Positions 37,682 to 50,779 are shown, numbered from the stretch's first letter. The stretch: DNA of 64,000 nt from Mycolicibacterium flavescens (GCF_001722335.1 NZ_MIHA01000026.1:1-64000); one strand, 5' to 3'. Notes: generated from the sequence alone by a model not told the origin. Translations and numbers: made by a program.

Positions 37682-37972
37682 TCAGGCGGCCGCGCTGAAC
37701 GCCAGCTGCATACCGATGAACGCGACGAGCAACAGCACCATGATCGACAGGTCGAAGCGCACCGCACCGATCGTGAGCTGCGGAATGATCCGACGCAGCA
37801 GCTTCACCGGCGGATCGGTCAACGTCATGATCACCTCGAGGACCACCACCGTCACGCCTCTCGGGTGCCAGTCCCGGGAGAACGAGCGGATGAACTCGAC
37901 AACGACGCGCGCGATCAGCAGAAGCCAGAACACGAACAGGGCGAAGCCCAGAATCTCGAAGAAGAGCGACAA
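37682..37972 (-). CDS. YggT family membrane protein (Rv2146c)
   Basis: A 96-residue protein with two membrane segments (about 5-24 and 70-92) joined by the family motif TDPPVKLLRRIIPQLTIGAVRFD. The start is TTG at 37970-37972, preceded by GAGGACGG about ten bases upstream; no ATG or GTG gives the conserved N-terminus SLFFEILGFALFVFWLLLIARVV. It sits between sepF and wag31 as in other actinobacteria and is thought to be linked to division, but its activity is unknown. Confidence 0.9.
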   Translation of the reverse strand: MSLFFEILGFALFVFWLLLIARVVVEFIRSFSRDWHPRGVTVVVLEVIMTLTDPPVKLLRRIIPQLTIGAVRFDLSIMVLLLVAFIGMQLAFSAAA

Positions 37973-38075
37973 CGACAGCCGTCCTCACTGCGGGTGAAGG
38001 GTGTGACATTGGATACAGGGGTCAGCGCCCGAGCCGCACAGCTCGAGCGCGACGCCAGCCTACCCGCCCCCGGCG

Positions 38076-38103
38076 AGACCTACTGGTGGGCAGACCTACT
38101 GGT
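38076..38103. repeat. 12-bp direct repeat at the sepF stop codon
   Basis: AGACCTACTGGT occurs at 38076-38087 and 38092-38103, a 16-base period. The second copy contains the last sepF codon and its stop; the first duplicates that CAG-TAG pair just downstream. It is probably a local tandem duplication. Confidence 0.6.
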
Positions 38104-38740
38104 AGGAGTAGAAGCCGGCTTCGGCGATGCGCTTGCGTTCCTCGGCGGTGACGTCGACGTCGGCCGGCGACAGCAAGAACACCTTGGTCGCGACCTTGTC
38201 GAACGAGCCGCGCAGGGCGAAGGCCAGGCCGGCGGCGAAGTCGACCAACCGCTTGGCGTCAGCGTTGTCCATCGAGACCAGGTCCATGATCACCGGGGTG
38301 CCGTCGCGGAAGCGCTCACCGATGGTGCGGGCTTCGCTGTAGTCCTTGGGCCGCAGCGTGGTGATCTTCGACAGCGGGCTGCCCGCCTCGAACAGCTCGG
38401 CCATCCGGCGCGGGTCCATCGCCAGCGCGCCGCGGGTCGCACCGCGCATCGCACCGAATCGTGGTGCGGGCCTTTCGAACTCGCGCGGCACCCGCATGCG
38501 CGGCTCGAACCGGTCGTCGGCGTAGCCGCCTCGGTAGCCGGCCGGCGGTTCGTCGTAATCGCGGTCGTCGAACCGCGACGGCGGTGCGCCGCGGTCGAGG
38601 TACCCGTCGTCGTCGAGTTCGCGACCACGACGCGAGTACCCACGTGAGGCGCCGCGGTCGTCGTCCTCGTAGTACTCGTCGTCGTAGTCATCCATCGGGG
38701 CCATACCGAAGTAGGCCTTGACCTTGTGAAGTGTGCTCAT
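38096..38740 (-). CDS. sepF: Cell division protein SepF
   Basis: A 214-residue FtsZ-binding protein. The N-terminal helix [15 protein letters not shown] is the likely membrane-binding end. A disordered, acidic and Arg/Tyr-rich linker (about 16-120) follows. The C-terminal SepF domain (about 125-210) contains [39 protein letters not shown] and the final [15 protein letters not shown]. SepF anchors FtsZ to the membrane in mycobacteria. It lies 13 bases downstream of the yggS gene and upstream of yggT. Confidence 0.95.
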   Translation of the reverse strand: MSTLHKVKAYFGMAPMDDYDDEYYEDDDRGASRGYSRRGRELDDDGYLDRGAPPSRFDDRDYDEPPAGYRGGYADDRFEPRMRVPREFERPAPRFGAMRGATRGALAMDPRRMAELFEAGSPLSKITTLRPKDYSEARTIGERFRDGTPVIMDLVSMDNADAKRLVDFAAGLAFALRGSFDKVATKVFLLSPADVDVTAEERKRIAEAGFYSYQ

Positions 38741-38753
38741 CGCTCGACCCTTC

Positions 38754-39560
38754 TCATGCCCTGGACTCTGGTGTCTGTGATGAAGATGTGACTGGAGTGA
38801 CTACTTCTGGTGACGGTAGAGGACGTTGCCCCAATAACGCGGTACCGACACGCACACACGTCGAGCCGTGTCTGACCGCGATTTCAAGATCGCTGGACAT
38901 GCCCGCCGACAGCTCCAGCCGCTGGTCGTAGTCGCGCTGGACCCGTTCGTGCTCGGCCTGCAACCGGGCGAACGCCGCCTCGGCGTCGACGCCCAGCGGC
39001 GGAATGGCCATCAGCCCGGCCAGCCGCAGACCCGCGGCGGCGTGCGCCGCCGCGCACAGCTCGTCGACCGCAGCCCCGTCGTCGATGTCGACCCCGCCGC
39101 GCTTCTCGTCGGCGTCGAGGCTCAGCTGGATGTAGACGCGCAGCGGCTCGTCGCGTCGTCCCTCGTCGAGGGCCTCGGCGGCCGCGCGGTCCAGCGCCGC
39201 GAGCAGCTTGGCGCTGTCGACCGAGTGCGCGGCGTACGCCCAGCCCGCGACCGCCCGGGCCTTGTTGCGCTGAATGCGGCCGATCATGTGCCAGCGAATG
39301 GGCGCAATATCGGTCAATTCGGCGATTTCGCGGACTTTATTCGACGCCTCCTGCTCGCGCGATTCACCAAATGCCGGGCACCCCAGACGGCGCAGGATAA
39401 TGACATCGGAGGCCGGAAAGAATTTCGTCACGGGCAGCAATTCGATTTCGTCGATATCGCGGCCGGCGGCGTCGGCGGCCGCGGCCAGGCGCGCGCGCAC
39501 GGTCGCCAACGCGTCGGCGAGTTCGCGTTCTCGTGGGTCCGGTGGCGGCACGGCGGTCAC
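38754..39560 (-). CDS. YggS family pyridoxal-phosphate homeostasis protein (Rv2148c)
   Basis: A 268-residue PLP-binding barrel protein. The PLP Lys is in LLPVTKFFP near residue 45, followed by [12 protein letters not shown] and [12 protein letters not shown]. The C-terminal block [28 protein letters not shown] binds the phosphate. Such proteins keep free PLP and amino-acid pools balanced. The GTG at 39558-39560 overlaps the yfiH stop (GTGA), so translation is coupled. Confidence 0.92.
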   Translation of the reverse strand: MTAVPPPDPRERELADALATVRARLAAAADAAGRDIDEIELLPVTKFFPASDVIILRRLGCPAFGESREQEASNKVREIAELTDIAPIRWHMIGRIQRNKARAVAGWAYAAHSVDSAKLLAALDRAAAEALDEGRRDEPLRVYIQLSLDADEKRGGVDIDDGAAVDELCAAAHAAAGLRLAGLMAIPPLGVDAEAAFARLQAEHERVQRDYDQRLELSAGMSSDLEIAVRHGSTCVRVGTALLGQRPLPSPEVVTPVTSSSQTPESRA

Positions 39561-40270
39561 TCCATCCACACCAGCGACGCGAGTCGACCGGTCGGCGCAC
39601 CGCGGCGGTGACTGAACAGGTTGGGGTCGGCGACCGTGCAGCGCGGGTCGACGTCGATCGCGGTGATGCCCAAACCCGTTAACTGACGGGAAATTCCGGC
39701 CCGCAGATCCAGACCCGGGGTCCCCTTGGCCGTCGTCGTGCGGCTTCCCGGCAGCGCCGCCTCCACCTCGGCGGCCATCGTCTCGGGCACCTCGTAGTTG
39801 CGCCCGCTGACCGCCGGCCCGAGCAGCACGGAGATGTCCTCGGCGTGCGCGCCGACCGACAGCATCGCCTCGACGGTGTGCACGACCACGCCGTTCTGCG
39901 CGCCGACCCGTCCGGCGTGCGCCACCCCCACCACGCCGGCGCGCGCATCGGCCAACAAAACCGGAACGCAATCCGCGGTAACCACCGCTAAAGCCAAACG
40001 TTGCCGAGTAGTCACCAAAGCATCGGTTTCGGCGATCGGGTCCGCACCGGTTTTCCAGTCGTCGACAATAACGACGCGGCTGCTGTGCACCTGATTCATC
40101 CAGACGATGCCCCCGGCACCCAGGCCGATCGCCTCGCCGAGGCGCCTGCGGTTGGCGGCCACCGCCTGCGGGTCATCGCCGACGTGGTCGCCGAGGTTGA
40201 AGGTGTCGAACGGCGACGCGGAGACGCCGCCGGCCCGCGTGGTGGTCACGCGCCGTATGCGAACCGTCAC
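39557..40270 (-). CDS. YfiH/LACC1 family protein (peptidoglycan editing factor PgeF-like)
   Basis: A 237-residue member of the multicopper-oxidase-like laccase-domain family. Key residues are the His in MNQVHSSRV, the Cys in VVTADCVPVLL, and the His in GVAHAGRVGAQNG. Family members act as purine nucleoside phosphorylase/deaminase or as peptidoglycan editing factor PgeF; which applies here is not known. The GTG at 40268-40270 gives VTVRIRRVTTTRAGGVS; there is no ATG and the frame just upstream belongs to the ftsZ stop region. It is 22 bases downstream of ftsZ. Confidence 0.88.
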   Translation of the reverse strand: MTVRIRRVTTTRAGGVSASPFDTFNLGDHVGDDPQAVAANRRRLGEAIGLGAGGIVWMNQVHSSRVVIVDDWKTGADPIAETDALVTTRQRLALAVVTADCVPVLLADARAGVVGVAHAGRVGAQNGVVVHTVEAMLSVGAHAEDISVLLGPAVSGRNYEVPETMAAEVEAALPGSRTTTAKGTPGLDLRAGISRQLTGLGITAIDVDPRCTVADPNLFSHRRGAPTGRLASLVWME

Positions 40271-40292
40271 GGTCGCCAGTATCGCGACTCGA

Positions 40293-41465
<1,173 letters not shown>

Positions 41466-41515
41466 CGCGATCCCTTCCTCCCAAGTTGTCCGACGACACG
41501 CCGAGCCTTTGGCAA

Positions 41516-41552
41516 ACCCTAAACCTCAACCAGAGGGTTATAGTTATGTCAA
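41516..41552 (-). promoter_or_regulatory. Promoter region of ftsZ
   Basis: The ftsQ-ftsZ gap (41466-41651) is locally AT-rich. On the minus strand it contains TTGACA (41552-41547) and TAGGGT (41521-41516, fits TANNNT). Their 25-base separation is too long for one promoter, so each probably belongs to a different start. A TATAAC stretch between them could be another -10. Multiple ftsZ promoters in this gap are known in mycobacteria. Confidence 0.45.
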
Positions 41553-41651
41553 GTTGTTCCGCGCAACTCGAACGGTAGGGCGAGGTCGCGGGCTAGCCAT
41601 GCAGGCGCGCCGACACGCACGCCAGTTTTTTCGCGCAACGTCGGGCTCGCG

Positions 41652-42590
41652 CTACTTCACTGTCGGCAGGTCCGGGCTGGACACGTCGTAGGTCCGCCCC
41701 GGCTGCGTCAGCAGCGCCCCGAGTTTGATGGCCTTCTCCTCGGTGCGGTCGGTGGTCCCCCACACCACCTGCCTGCCGTCGACGAGTTGCAGGGTGATCG
41801 CCGCGACCGAGGGCGCCGCGATCCGCGCCACCTGCGCGGCGACCTCGGGCCGTAGCGAGGTCATCACCTGCAGCGCGGCCTTGGTCGGCGGATCGTTGGG
41901 GCCCGGGTTGTCGGTGTCCAGGTACGGCACGCCCGGCGGCGGCACCCCGACCGCGAAGTCGACGCCGTCCCGGTCGAACAGGTGGGGGCCGTCCGGATAG
42001 TCCTTGACCACCACCGGGATCCGTTCGACGACCGTGATCCGCAGCGTGGAGGGGTACTGCCGCTGCACCCGCGCGCTGGCGACGCGCCGGATGGTCGCCA
42101 CCCGTTCGGCGACGGTGTCGGTGTCGACCTGCAGCAGCGGGGTGCCCGCGGCGACGGCCGCCGCGGCGACGATCTCCTCCTGCGGCACGGCCTCGGTGCC
42201 GACGACAACCGTGTCGCGCACCGACATGACCGGGGTGAAGTACAGCAGCAGCCCGATCCCGACGACCAGCACGCTGATCAGCGCCGTCCACATCAGCACC
42301 TTCAGCCCCCGCACCGCGCCGCGGTTGACCTTCGCCGAGTCACCGGCCGACTTGCCCAGCACCTTGCGCTTGGCCTCGCGGCGGGCCTGCTCGATCGCCA
42401 TCGCGCGGGCCTGCGCCGCGCGACGTTCCTCACGTTCCCGGCGGGCGCGACGCCGGGGCCCCTCGAAATCGGCTGGCGCTTCCGGCGTTTCAGGTGCTTC
42501 CGGCGTTTCGGACGCTTCCGCGGCGGACCCGGCGTCGACGGCCGGATCCTGGTCCGGGACGGCCTCGTCGTTGTCGGTCGGTTCGCTCAT
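41652..42590 (-). CDS. ftsQ: Cell division protein FtsQ
   Basis: A 312-residue bitopic membrane protein. The N-terminal cytosolic tail (about 1-98) is acidic then very Arg-rich. One membrane helix spans about 100-122 ([20 protein letters not shown]). The extracytoplasmic POTRA domain starts at [17 protein letters not shown], and the beta domain runs to the C-terminus ([14 protein letters not shown]). FtsQ links FtsZ-ring assembly to septal synthesis. The start overlaps murC by ATGA. Confidence 0.95.
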   Translation of the reverse strand: MSEPTDNDEAVPDQDPAVDAGSAAEASETPEAPETPEAPADFEGPRRRARREREERRAAQARAMAIEQARREAKRKVLGKSAGDSAKVNRGAVRGLKVLMWTALISVLVVGIGLLLYFTPVMSVRDTVVVGTEAVPQEEIVAAAAVAAGTPLLQVDTDTVAERVATIRRVASARVQRQYPSTLRITVVERIPVVVKDYPDGPHLFDRDGVDFAVGVPPPGVPYLDTDNPGPNDPPTKAALQVMTSLRPEVAAQVARIAAPSVAAITLQLVDGRQVVWGTTDRTEEKAIKLGALLTQPGRTYDVSSPDLPTVK

Positions 42591-44038
42591 CGCGCCCCCG
42601 GCCGGCCCGGTGCGCCGCGGTTGGCCCGGTCCCGCAGGGCGTCGAGGATCTCGCCGCCGAGCATGGTCACGTCACCGGCACCCATGGTCACGACGACGTC
42701 GCCGGCGTCGGCGACCGCGGCCACCTGCGCGGCGACGGCCGAGAAGTCCGGAATGTAGGTCACCGGCTTGGTGACGTGTTCGACGACGCTGGCGCCGCTG
42801 ATGCCGGGGATCGGCTGTTCGCGCGCGGCATAGACGTCGAGGACGAACACCACATCCGCCGCGGACAGCGCGACACCGAACTCCTTGGCGAAAGTCTCTG
42901 TGCGCGAGTACAAGTGCGGCTGGAACACGACGATCGCCCGGCCCCCGGACTCGCCGGCCAACGTGCGCACCGCACTCAACGCGGCGGCCACCTTCGTCGG
43001 GTGGTGCGCATAGTCGTCGAAAACCCGCACGCCGAGCGCGGTGCCGACCAGTTCGAAACGGCGCCGCACCCCTTCGAAGGAGGCCAGTGCGTCGAGCACC
43101 GCGTCCACCGGTGCGCCGACCTCGACCGCGGCCAGCAGCGCCGCCAGCGCATTGAGCGCCATGTGCCGTCCGGGCACGGCCAGCCGCATGGTGCGCGGTT
43201 GCGCCTCCCCGGCCAGCTGCACCGTGGCCACCGCCTCGGTACCGTGCTGCTCCCAGTCGAGCAGCGCCCCGGCCAGGTCGTCGCCGGCGCTGCCGTACCG
43301 CAGCACCCGGATGCCCAGTGCGGCGGTGCGGTCGGCCAGTGCCGCGGCGCCCGGGTCGTCGACGCAGGCCACCAGCGTCCCGCCGGGGCGCAGGCGTTCG
43401 ATGAACGCGTCGAACACGTCGACGTAGGCCTGCACGCTGCCGAAGAAATCCAGGTGGTCGGCCTCGATGTTGGTCACCACCGCGATGTCGGGGGTGTATT
43501 CGAGCAGCGAGCCGTCACTCTCGTCGGCCTCGGCCACGAAGTACCGGCCGCTGCCGTGGTGGGCGTTGGTGCCCGCCGCGCCGAGCTCACCGCCGACGGC
43601 GAACGACGGGTCGAATCCGCTGTGCTGCAACGCCACGATCAGCATCGACGTCGTGGTGGTCTTTCCTGCGGTGCCGGTCACCATCAGCGTGGTGTCTCCG
43701 GTCATCAGCTTGGCCAGCACGACGGGCCGCAGGATCACCGGGATTCCGCGGCGGCGCGCCTCGACCAGTTCGGGGTTGGTCTTGGGGATCGCGGCATACG
43801 TCGTCACCACCGCGCTCGGTCCGCCCGGCAGCAGGTCCAGCGACGCGGGATCGTGACCGATCCGGATCGCCGCGCCGCGGGCCCGCAGCGCGGCCACCGC
43901 GCGCGACTCCTTGGCGTCCGACCCCGAGACCAGCCCGCCGCGGTCGACCAGGATGCGCGCGATCCCGGACATCCCCGCGCCGCCGATACCGACCATGTGC
44001 ACCCGCCGCAGCTCCTCCGGCAGCGAATTCTCGGTCAC
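42587..44038 (-). CDS. murC: UDP-N-acetylmuramate--L-alanine ligase
   Basis: A 483-residue Mur ligase that adds L-alanine to UDP-MurNAc. The N-terminal nucleotide motif is [15 protein letters not shown], and the ATP loop is [28 protein letters not shown] and [16 protein letters not shown] motifs follow, and the C-terminal domain has [12 protein letters not shown]. The start is GTG, overlapping the murG stop by 4 bases. Order in the cluster: murG-murC-ftsQ. Confidence 0.97.
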   Translation of the reverse strand: MTENSLPEELRRVHMVGIGGAGMSGIARILVDRGGLVSGSDAKESRAVAALRARGAAIRIGHDPASLDLLPGGPSAVVTTYAAIPKTNPELVEARRRGIPVILRPVVLAKLMTGDTTLMVTGTAGKTTTTSMLIVALQHSGFDPSFAVGGELGAAGTNAHHGSGRYFVAEADESDGSLLEYTPDIAVVTNIEADHLDFFGSVQAYVDVFDAFIERLRPGGTLVACVDDPGAAALADRTAALGIRVLRYGSAGDDLAGALLDWEQHGTEAVATVQLAGEAQPRTMRLAVPGRHMALNALAALLAAVEVGAPVDAVLDALASFEGVRRRFELVGTALGVRVFDDYAHHPTKVAAALSAVRTLAGESGGRAIVVFQPHLYSRTETFAKEFGVALSAADVVFVLDVYAAREQPIPGISGASVVEHVTKPVTYIPDFSAVAAQVAAVADAGDVVVTMGAGDVTMLGGEILDALRDRANRGAPGRPGAR

Positions 44039-45198
44039 GGCAACCGCTTTCGACCACTCGCCTGGGCGACCTCCAGCGCGATCTCGGCCACCCGCTGAGC
44101 GGCGTCGCGGTGTCCGGCCATGGCCGCGGCCGCCGTCATCGCCTGCAACCGGTCGCTGTCGCTGAGCAGGTTCACCACGGTCTCGGCGACGAACACCGGC
44201 GACAGGTCGGCGTCGTCGACCAGGACTCCCCCGCCCGCGTTGACCACCGGCTGTGCGTTGAGGCGCTGTTCACCGTTGCCGATCGGCAGCGGCACGTACA
44301 CCGCGGGCAGGCCGATCGCGGTCAGCTCGGCGACCGTCATCGCCCCGGACCGGCAGATCGCGAGATCGGCTGCGGCGTAGGCGAGGTCCATCCGGTTCAG
44401 GTACGGCACCGCCACGTACGGCGGATCGCCGTCGGCGGCGGCGGGCAGGTCCAGCGTGTTCTTCGGGCCGTGCGCGTGCAGCACCGAGATACCGGCGGCG
44501 GCAAGGTCTTCGGCGGCTGCGGACACCGCGCGGTTGAGCGACTGCGCGCCCTGCGAGCCACCGAACACCAGCAGCACCCGGGCGTCCGGCGCGAATCCGA
44601 AATGCTCGCGGGCCTGCGCGCGCAGCGCCGCGCGGTCCAACGACGTGATCGCCGACCGCACCGGCACACCGACGACCTCGACCGGGCCGAGGCCGGGGTC
44701 GGCCACCGCCGAGAGCACCCGCTGCGCCGAGCGCGCACCGAGCCGGTTGGCCCAGCCCGCGCTGGCGTTCGCCTCGTGCACCACCACCGGCACCCGCCTG
44801 CCGCGCCGGATGCTGCGCGACGCCAGGTAGGCCGGCACCGCGACGTAACCGCCGAAACCGATGATCACGTCGGCGTCGACATCGTCGAGTACCGCGCGGG
44901 TCTGACGGACGGCGCGCCGCACCCGCACGGGCAGCCGCACCAGGTCACCGGTCAGCTTGCGCGGCAGTGGCACGGGCGTGATCAGTTCGAGGTGGTATCC
45001 GCGTTCGGGGACCAGCCGGGTCTCCAGACCGCGCTCGGTGCCCAGCGCGGTGATGCGGACCTGCGGGTCGAGCGCGGTGAGCGCATCGGCCACCGCCATC
45101 GCCGGTTCCACGTGCCCTGCCGTGCCACCGCCCGCGAGAAGGACAGATATCCCCCGGTCACCTCGGCTCCGGAGGCCGGATCTCCCGCGGTCGTTCAC
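44035..45198 (-). CDS. murG: Undecaprenyldiphospho-muramoylpentapeptide beta-N-acetylglucosaminyltransferase
   Basis: A 387-residue GT-B glycosyltransferase that turns lipid I into lipid II on the inner membrane face. The glycine-rich lipid I loop is [19 protein letters not shown] second glycine loop is [15 protein letters not shown], and the UDP-GlcNAc pocket has [23 protein letters not shown]. The start is GTG, overlapping ftsW's stop (GTGA). Confidence 0.97.
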   Translation of the reverse strand: MNDRGRSGLRSRGDRGISVLLAGGGTAGHVEPAMAVADALTALDPQVRITALGTERGLETRLVPERGYHLELITPVPLPRKLTGDLVRLPVRVRRAVRQTRAVLDDVDADVIIGFGGYVAVPAYLASRSIRRGRRVPVVVHEANASAGWANRLGARSAQRVLSAVADPGLGPVEVVGVPVRSAITSLDRAALRAQAREHFGFAPDARVLLVFGGSQGAQSLNRAVSAAAEDLAAAGISVLHAHGPKNTLDLPAAADGDPPYVAVPYLNRMDLAYAAADLAICRSGAMTVAELTAIGLPAVYVPLPIGNGEQRLNAQPVVNAGGGVLVDDADLSPVFVAETVVNLLSDSDRLQAMTAAAAMAGHRDAAQRVAEIALEVAQASGRKRLP

Positions 45199-46757
45199 CC
45201 GTAACGCTGACCTTCCAATGTTCGCCGCCTGCTTGCGTCCGTACGGCCGCCTCCATGATGCCTTGAGGCCCGCACCGGCTTACCGGCCGTCTGGGGTTTG
45301 CGGCGGTCGCCCGACGGTTGCCGACGCGCGGGCTTGGTCTGTTTCTTGGCCTGTTTCTGGGCCGTGGGGCTCGCCGCGGCCGTGCGCGAACGTTTCTTGG
45401 GTTCGGCGCGTTTCTTGGCGTCGCGGGTCCGCAGCCGGTCGCGCACCGCCTCGGTGCGCGTCGGCACATACGGCGCAGGCAGCGGCAGCCGCAGCAGCTT
45501 GTTGACCCGGTCACCCTGCCCGGCCCGCAGCGCGGCCACCGCCTCGGGTTCGTGTCGGGCCGCGTTGGCCATGATGCCGATGATCAAGAGCGTTGTCGCC
45601 GTTGATGTTCCACCCGCCGAGATCAACGGCAGCTGCAGGCCGGTGACCGGCAGGAGGCCGACGACGTAGCCGACGTTGATGAAGACCTGGCCCATGATCC
45701 ACAGCGTGGTGGTCGCGGTCAGCAGCCGCAGGAACGGATCGGCCGAGCGGCGCGCGATCCGCATCCCGGTGTAGGCGAACAGCCCGAACAGGCACAGCAG
45801 GCCGGCCGCGCCGATGAAGCCCAGTTCCTCGCCGATGATCGCGAAGATGAAGTCGTTGTGGGCGTTGGGCAGGTAGTTCCATTTGGCCGCGCCCTGGCCG
45901 AGGCCGTCGCCGAACACACCGCCGTTGGCCAGCGCGAAGCGCGCCTGGCGGGCCTGGTACCCCGAGCCCTGGGCGTCGGCGGCCGGGTTCAGCCAGGACT
46001 GCACGCGCGCCGACCGGTAGCCCTCGACCATCGCCAGCACCGCGGCCGACACCACGACCATGAACAGCGACGACACGAACACCCGAAGCGGCAGGCCCGC
46101 GTACCACAGCAGGCCCAGCAGGATGATGCCCATCGACACGGTCTGACCCAGGTCGGGCTGGGCGACGATGAGTGCCAGCGCGATGAACGCCGCGGGCACC
46201 AGCGGGATCAGCATCTCGCGCAGCGACGCGCGTTCCATGCGGCGGGCGGCCAGCAGGTGCGCACCCCAGATCGCGAACGCGATCTTGGCCAGTTCCGACG
46301 GCTGCATGGAGAATCCGGCGACGACGAACCAGCCGCGAGACCCGTTGGCCTCGGTGCCGATTCCGGGGATCAGCACCAACACCAGAAGCACGATGGTGAG
46401 CGCGAAGCCGGAGAACGCCAGATTGCGCATCAGCTGTACGGGCACGCGCATCGCGACGTAGAACCCGAACAGTCCGATCACCGTCCAGAGCACCTGCTTG
46501 GCGAACACCGACCAGGGCGAGCCGTCCTGGTCGTAGGAGTAGACCCCGGATGCCGAGAGCACCATCGTCAGGCCGAGCGTGGTGAGCAGGGCGACCACGG
46601 CGATGATGAGGTGGAACGAGGTCATCGGCCGGCCCAGCCAGGCGCCGAACCGGGTGCGTGGGCCGCGGGTTTCGGTGGCCGCCGGGTCGGCACCGGCCGG
46701 CGGTTCGGTGTCGGCACCCGATCTGCGCAGCCGCAGCCGGGTCAGGATGGCGCTCAC
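45195..46757 (-). CDS. ftsW: Septal peptidoglycan polymerase FtsW (SEDS)
   Basis: A 520-residue SEDS glycosyltransferase with ten membrane helices between about 45 and 405 that polymerises lipid II with its partner PbpB. The conserved stretch is [26 protein letters not shown], and [17 protein letters not shown] forms the late loop. The C-terminal 105 residues are a very Lys/Arg-rich cytosolic tail, longer than in most bacteria and typical of mycobacteria, where it contacts FtsZ. It starts with GTG, two bases after murD. Confidence 0.96.
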   Translation of the reverse strand: MSAILTRLRLRRSGADTEPPAGADPAATETRGPRTRFGAWLGRPMTSFHLIIAVVALLTTLGLTMVLSASGVYSYDQDGSPWSVFAKQVLWTVIGLFGFYVAMRVPVQLMRNLAFSGFALTIVLLVLVLIPGIGTEANGSRGWFVVAGFSMQPSELAKIAFAIWGAHLLAARRMERASLREMLIPLVPAAFIALALIVAQPDLGQTVSMGIILLGLLWYAGLPLRVFVSSLFMVVVSAAVLAMVEGYRSARVQSWLNPAADAQGSGYQARQARFALANGGVFGDGLGQGAAKWNYLPNAHNDFIFAIIGEELGFIGAAGLLCLFGLFAYTGMRIARRSADPFLRLLTATTTLWIMGQVFINVGYVVGLLPVTGLQLPLISAGGTSTATTLLIIGIMANAARHEPEAVAALRAGQGDRVNKLLRLPLPAPYVPTRTEAVRDRLRTRDAKKRAEPKKRSRTAAASPTAQKQAKKQTKPARRQPSGDRRKPQTAGKPVRASRHHGGGRTDASRRRTLEGQRYG

Positions 46758-46759
46758 CG

Positions 46760-48223
46760 CTACCGGCTCAGCGTGCGCACGGCATCGGCGAACGCGTCCC
46801 CGCGGTGGCTGTACCCGCTGAACTGGTCGAACGACGCGCCCGCCGGGGCCAGCAAAACCGTGTCTCCGGGGCCGGCGAGGTCGCGGGCGGCGGCCACGGC
46901 CGCGCGCATGATGGCGTCCCCGGATGCCTCGTCGTCCACTTTGATCACACGAGTAACAGAACCAACTTGCGCCTCAGTTGTCCCTTGCACCCCAAAATCC
47001 TCCCCCGTCACAACCTCGATGACGGGGACATCCGGGGCGTGTCGCGATAACGCCTCGGCGATCAGCGCGCGGTCCCGCCCGATCAGCACCGCTGCGACCA
47101 GCCGGTTTGCCTGCGCCGCGACCAGTTCGTCGACCGAGGCGCCCTTGAGCATGCCGCCGGCCAGCCACACCACCCGCGGATACGCGGCGATCGACGACTG
47201 CGCGGCGTGCGGGTTCGTCGCCTTGGAGTCGTCGACGTAGGTGACCGCGTCGACGACACCGACCACCTCGGCGCGGTGCCTGCCGACCCGAAAGTCCGCC
47301 AGCGCGTCGGCGATCGCCGACGGGGCGACGTCGACCGCGCGGGCCAGCGCGGCCGCGGCCAGGGCGTCGAGGATGCCGACCGGCCCGGCTACCGGGATTG
47401 TCGCGGTGTCGGCCAGCGTGACGCGGTCGCCGAACGCGCGGTCGACGAGCGCGCCGTCGACCACCCCGAGTTCGCCCGCGGCGGGCGCGCCGAGCCGGAA
47501 CCCCACGCGGGTGCCGGCCGCGGCGGTGTCGAGCAGCCCGGCGGCCACCGGGTCGTCGAGGCCGACGACCGCGACCCGCCCGTCGAGCACCCGGGCCTTG
47601 TCCCGGGCGTAGGCGGCCATCGAACCGTGCCAGTCGAGGTGGTCCTCGGCGACGTTGAGCACCACCCCGGCGTCGGGCCGCAGCGACGGCGCCCAGTGCA
47701 GCTGGAAGCTCGACAGCTCCAAGGCCAGCAGTTCCGACGGTTCGGGCAGCACGTCGAGGACCGGGTTGCCGATGTTGCCGCACAGCACCGCCCGCCGCCC
47801 GGCCGCGACCAGCATCGCGTGCAGCATCGACGTCGTCGTGGTCTTACCGTTGGTTCCGGTGACGACCAGCCAGCGCCGCGGCGGGCCGAACCAGCCGGCC
47901 GCGTCGAGTCGCCACGCCAGCTCCACATCGCCCCAGATCGGCACCCCGGCGGCGGCCGCGGCGGCCAGCACCGGGGTGGTCGGCGCGAAACCGGGGCTGG
48001 TGACGACGAGCGCGTAGTCACCGATGGTGGCCTGCGCCTCGGCTGTGGTGACGACGGTGGCGGGGGTGATCAGCCGCTGCAGCGCCAGCGGATCGTCGTC
48101 GCAGATGGTCAACCGCACACCGGTCGGTTCGAGGACCGCGCTGACCGACCGGCCGGTGAGCCCGGCCCCGGTCACCAGCACCCGCGCGCCGGGCCGAAGC
48201 GGCGCCACCTCCACGTCAGGCAC
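46760..48223 (-). CDS. murD: UDP-N-acetylmuramoyl-L-alanine--D-glutamate ligase
   Basis: A 487-residue Mur ligase adding D-glutamate. The N-terminal UDP site is [15 protein letters not shown], the P-loop is [14 protein letters not shown], and the C-terminal domain has [18 protein letters not shown] and [13 protein letters not shown]. The start is GTG at 48221-48223 and lies eight bases inside the 3' end of mraY, so the two are coupled. Confidence 0.97.
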   Translation of the reverse strand: MPDVEVAPLRPGARVLVTGAGLTGRSVSAVLEPTGVRLTICDDDPLALQRLITPATVVTTAEAQATIGDYALVVTSPGFAPTTPVLAAAAAAGVPIWGDVELAWRLDAAGWFGPPRRWLVVTGTNGKTTTTSMLHAMLVAAGRRAVLCGNIGNPVLDVLPEPSELLALELSSFQLHWAPSLRPDAGVVLNVAEDHLDWHGSMAAYARDKARVLDGRVAVVGLDDPVAAGLLDTAAAGTRVGFRLGAPAAGELGVVDGALVDRAFGDRVTLADTATIPVAGPVGILDALAAAALARAVDVAPSAIADALADFRVGRHRAEVVGVVDAVTYVDDSKATNPHAAQSSIAAYPRVVWLAGGMLKGASVDELVAAQANRLVAAVLIGRDRALIAEALSRHAPDVPVIEVVTGEDFGVQGTTEAQVGSVTRVIKVDDEASGDAIMRAAVAAARDLAGPGDTVLLAPAGASFDQFSGYSHRGDAFADAVRTLSR

Positions 48224-49295
48224 CGACCGCGGTCAGCCATTCGCTGTAGAACAGCGCGACGCCCAGCCCGCAGGCGATCGCGGTGAGCAGCCAGAACCGG
48301 ATGATCACCGTGGTCTCGGCCCAGCCCACCAACTCGAAGTGGTGGTGGAACGGCGCCATCCGGAACACCCGCCGCCCGGTGGTGCGGAACGCCAGGATCT
48401 GCACGACCACCGAGACCACCTCGGCGACGAACAGCGCGCCGAGCACCACGGCGAGCATCTCGGTGCGGCTGGCCACCGACAACCCGGCGATGATCCCGCC
48501 CAGCGCCAGCGAGCCGGTGTCACCCATGAAGATCTTGGCCGGGGCGGCGTTCCACCACAGGAACCCGATACACGCGCCGGCCGTCGCGGCCGCGATGATC
48601 GCCAGGTCCAGCGGATCGCGCACGTTGTAGCAGCCCAGCCCGGGGTCGGTGGCGCACGCGTTGCGGAACTGCCAGAACGTGATCAGCACGTACGCCGCGC
48701 AGACCATCGCCATCGCGCCCGCGGCCAGCCCGTCGAGGCCGTCGGTGAAGTTCACCGCGTTCGACCACGCGCTCACCACGACGATGCAGAACAGCACGAA
48801 CAGCGCCGGCGGCAGCGTCACGGTCGCGATCTCGCGCACATACGACAGTTCGGGGCTGCCCGGGGTCAGCCCGTCGGCGTTGCGGAACTGCAGGGCCAGC
48901 ACCGCGAAGATCACCGCGGCGGCCAGGATGCCGACGGTCTTGGCGGTCTTGTTGAGTCCGAGGTTGCGCGCGCGGCGCAGTTTGATCAGGTCGTCGACGA
49001 AGCCGACGAGACCGAGCGCGGTGGCCAGGAACAGCACCAGAAGGCCCGACGCCGACGGGCCGCGGCCGTCGATCACCACGCCGACCAGATGCGTGCCCAG
49101 GTAGCTGGCCCAGATGCCGGCGACGATCGCGACGCCGCCCATCGACGGGGTGCCGCGCTTCTTGTGGTGGCTCGGCGGCCCGTCCTCGCGGATCTCGTGG
49201 CCGAAGCCCTGCCGGGTGAACAGCCTGATCAGCATCGGGGTGAGCAGGATGGACACCGTCAGCGCGATGCCGACGGCGATGAGGATCTGTCTCAT
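48216..49295 (-). CDS. mraY: Phospho-N-acetylmuramoyl-pentapeptide-transferase (MraY/MurX)
   Basis: A 359-residue membrane enzyme with ten helices that makes lipid I from UDP-MurNAc-pentapeptide and the prenyl-phosphate carrier. Active-site elements are [26 protein letters not shown] (first Asp pair), [27 protein letters not shown], and the cytosolic [10 protein letters not shown]. The ATG at 49293-49295 overlaps murF's stop by ATGA; an in-frame open stretch upstream is antisense noise inside murF. Confidence 0.97.
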   Translation of the reverse strand: MRQILIAVGIALTVSILLTPMLIRLFTRQGFGHEIREDGPPSHHKKRGTPSMGGVAIVAGIWASYLGTHLVGVVIDGRGPSASGLLVLFLATALGLVGFVDDLIKLRRARNLGLNKTAKTVGILAAAVIFAVLALQFRNADGLTPGSPELSYVREIATVTLPPALFVLFCIVVVSAWSNAVNFTDGLDGLAAGAMAMVCAAYVLITFWQFRNACATDPGLGCYNVRDPLDLAIIAAATAGACIGFLWWNAAPAKIFMGDTGSLALGGIIAGLSVASRTEMLAVVLGALFVAEVVSVVVQILAFRTTGRRVFRMAPFHHHFELVGWAETTVIIRFWLLTAIACGLGVALFYSEWLTAVGA

Positions 49296-50779
49296 GCGGG
49301 CGGCCGATGGTCGTCGACCAGCGCCTCGGCCAGTGCACCCAGCCCGGCGGCGTTGGAGGCCTTCACCAGTACCACGTCGCCGGGCTGCAGTTCGGACCGC
49401 AACAGGTCCAGCGCGGCGTCGGCGTCGTCGACCATGGTGGCCTCGGCGCCCCATGATCCTTCCATCACGGCGCCGTGGTGCATGGCGCTCATAGTCCTCC
49501 CGGTTCCGACGACGACCAGTCGAGAGACATCTAAGCGCACGGCCAGTCGGCCGATGCTGTCATGTTCGGATATCGCGTCGTCGCCGAGTTCGGCCATCTC
49601 GCCGAGCACGGCCCAGCTCCGCCGTCTTCCCCCGCCTTCACGGGCCATCCAGGCCAGCGCCTTGAGCCCGGCGCGCATCGAGTCGGGGTTGGCGTTGTAG
49701 GCGTCGTTGATCACCGTGACGCCGTCGTCGCGGGTGCTGACCGCCATGCGGTGCCGCGACACCGGTCCGGCGGCGGCCAGCGCCGTCGACACCTGGTGCA
49801 CCGAGGCACCGCACTCGAGCGCGACGGCCGCCGCGCACAGCGCGTTGGACACCTGGTGGTCGCCGTGCACGGCGAGCGCGACGTCGGCCTGTCCGGCGCC
49901 GGCGTGCAGGGTGAACCGCGGCCGGGCCAGCGCGTCGAGCGTCACCGCATCGGCCCACACGTCGGCGCGCTCGCTTCGCGACACCCGCACCACCCGCGCC
50001 GCGGTGAGCTCGGCCATCGCGGCCACCGCGCTGTCGTCGACGTTGAGTACCACCGCGCCGGTCTCCGGAACTGCCTGCGGCAGTTCACCTTTCGTTGCCG
50101 CGATGGCCTCGCGCGAGCCGAACTCGCCGAGGTGCGCGGTGCCCACGTTCAGCACGACGGCGATCGACGGCGGCGCGATCGCGGCCAGCGCGGCGATGTT
50201 GCCGCGGTGCCGCGCCGACATCTCCAGCACCAGGTAGTCCGTCGAGCGCGTCGCGCGCAGCACCGTCCACGGGTGGCCGAGTTCGTTGTTGAACGACCCC
50301 GGCGGCGCCACCACCTCGCCGAGCGGGGCGAGCACCGCGGCGACCAGGTCCTTGGTCGAGGTCTTACCGGACGACCCGGTGATCCCGATGATCGTCAGTC
50401 CGTCGGCGACCAGTTCGGCGGCCACCGCGGCGGCCAGCTTCGCCAGCGCGGCCAGCACCGCGGCCCCGGACCCGTCGGTGTCGTGTTCGAGCACCCCGGC
50501 GCCGCTTCGCGTGGGGGTCGGTTCGACGACGACGGCCGGCACGCCGACCGGCCGCGCCGCCAGCACGGCCGCGGCGCCGGCCTGCACGGCGGCCGCGGCG
50601 AAGTCGTGCCCGTCGGAGCGGGCGCCGGGCAGCGCGAGGAACAGCCCGCCCGGGGTGACCGCGCGCGAGTCGAACTCGACGGTGCCGGTGATGCGCGTGT
50701 TCTCGGCCTGCTCGGCGCTGATGTCGACGAGACGGCCGCCGACGATCTCGGCGATCTGGGCGAGCGTGAAGTCGATCAT
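49292..50779 (-). CDS. murF: UDP-N-acetylmuramoyl-tripeptide--D-alanyl-D-alanine ligase
   Basis: A 495-residue Mur ligase that adds the D-Ala-D-Ala dipeptide. The P-loop is [15 protein letters not shown]; other motifs are [29 protein letters not shown], and [13 protein letters not shown] in the C-terminal domain. The start [17 protein letters not shown] overlaps the murE stop by ATGA. Confidence 0.97.
   Translation of the reverse strand: MIDFTLAQIAEIVGGRLVDISAEQAENTRITGTVEFDSRAVTPGGLFLALPGARSDGHDFAAAAVQAGAAAVLAARPVGVPAVVVEPTPTRSGAGVLEHDTDGSGAAVLAALAKLAAAVAAELVADGLTIIGITGSSGKTSTKDLVAAVLAPLGEVVAPPGSFNNELGHPWTVLRATRSTDYLVLEMSARHRGNIAALAAIAPPSIAVVLNVGTAHLGEFGSREAIAATKGELPQAVPETGAVVLNVDDSAVAAMAELTAARVVRVSRSERADVWADAVTLDALARPRFTLHAGAGQADVALAVHGDHQVSNALCAAAVALECGASVHQVSTALAAAGPVSRHRMAVSTRDDGVTVINDAYNANPDSMRAGLKALAWMAREGGGRRRSWAVLGEMAELGDDAISEHDSIGRLAVRLDVSRLVVVGTGRTMSAMHHGAVMEGSWGAEATMVDDADAALDLLRSELQPGDVVLVKASNAAGLGALAEALVDDHRPPA

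Noticed and set aside
41575..41651. T-rich stretch GTTTTTTCG downstream of ftsQ as an intrinsic terminator
   Set aside because: On the transcribed (minus) strand it reads as A-rich, so it cannot be the U-tract of an ftsQ terminator.
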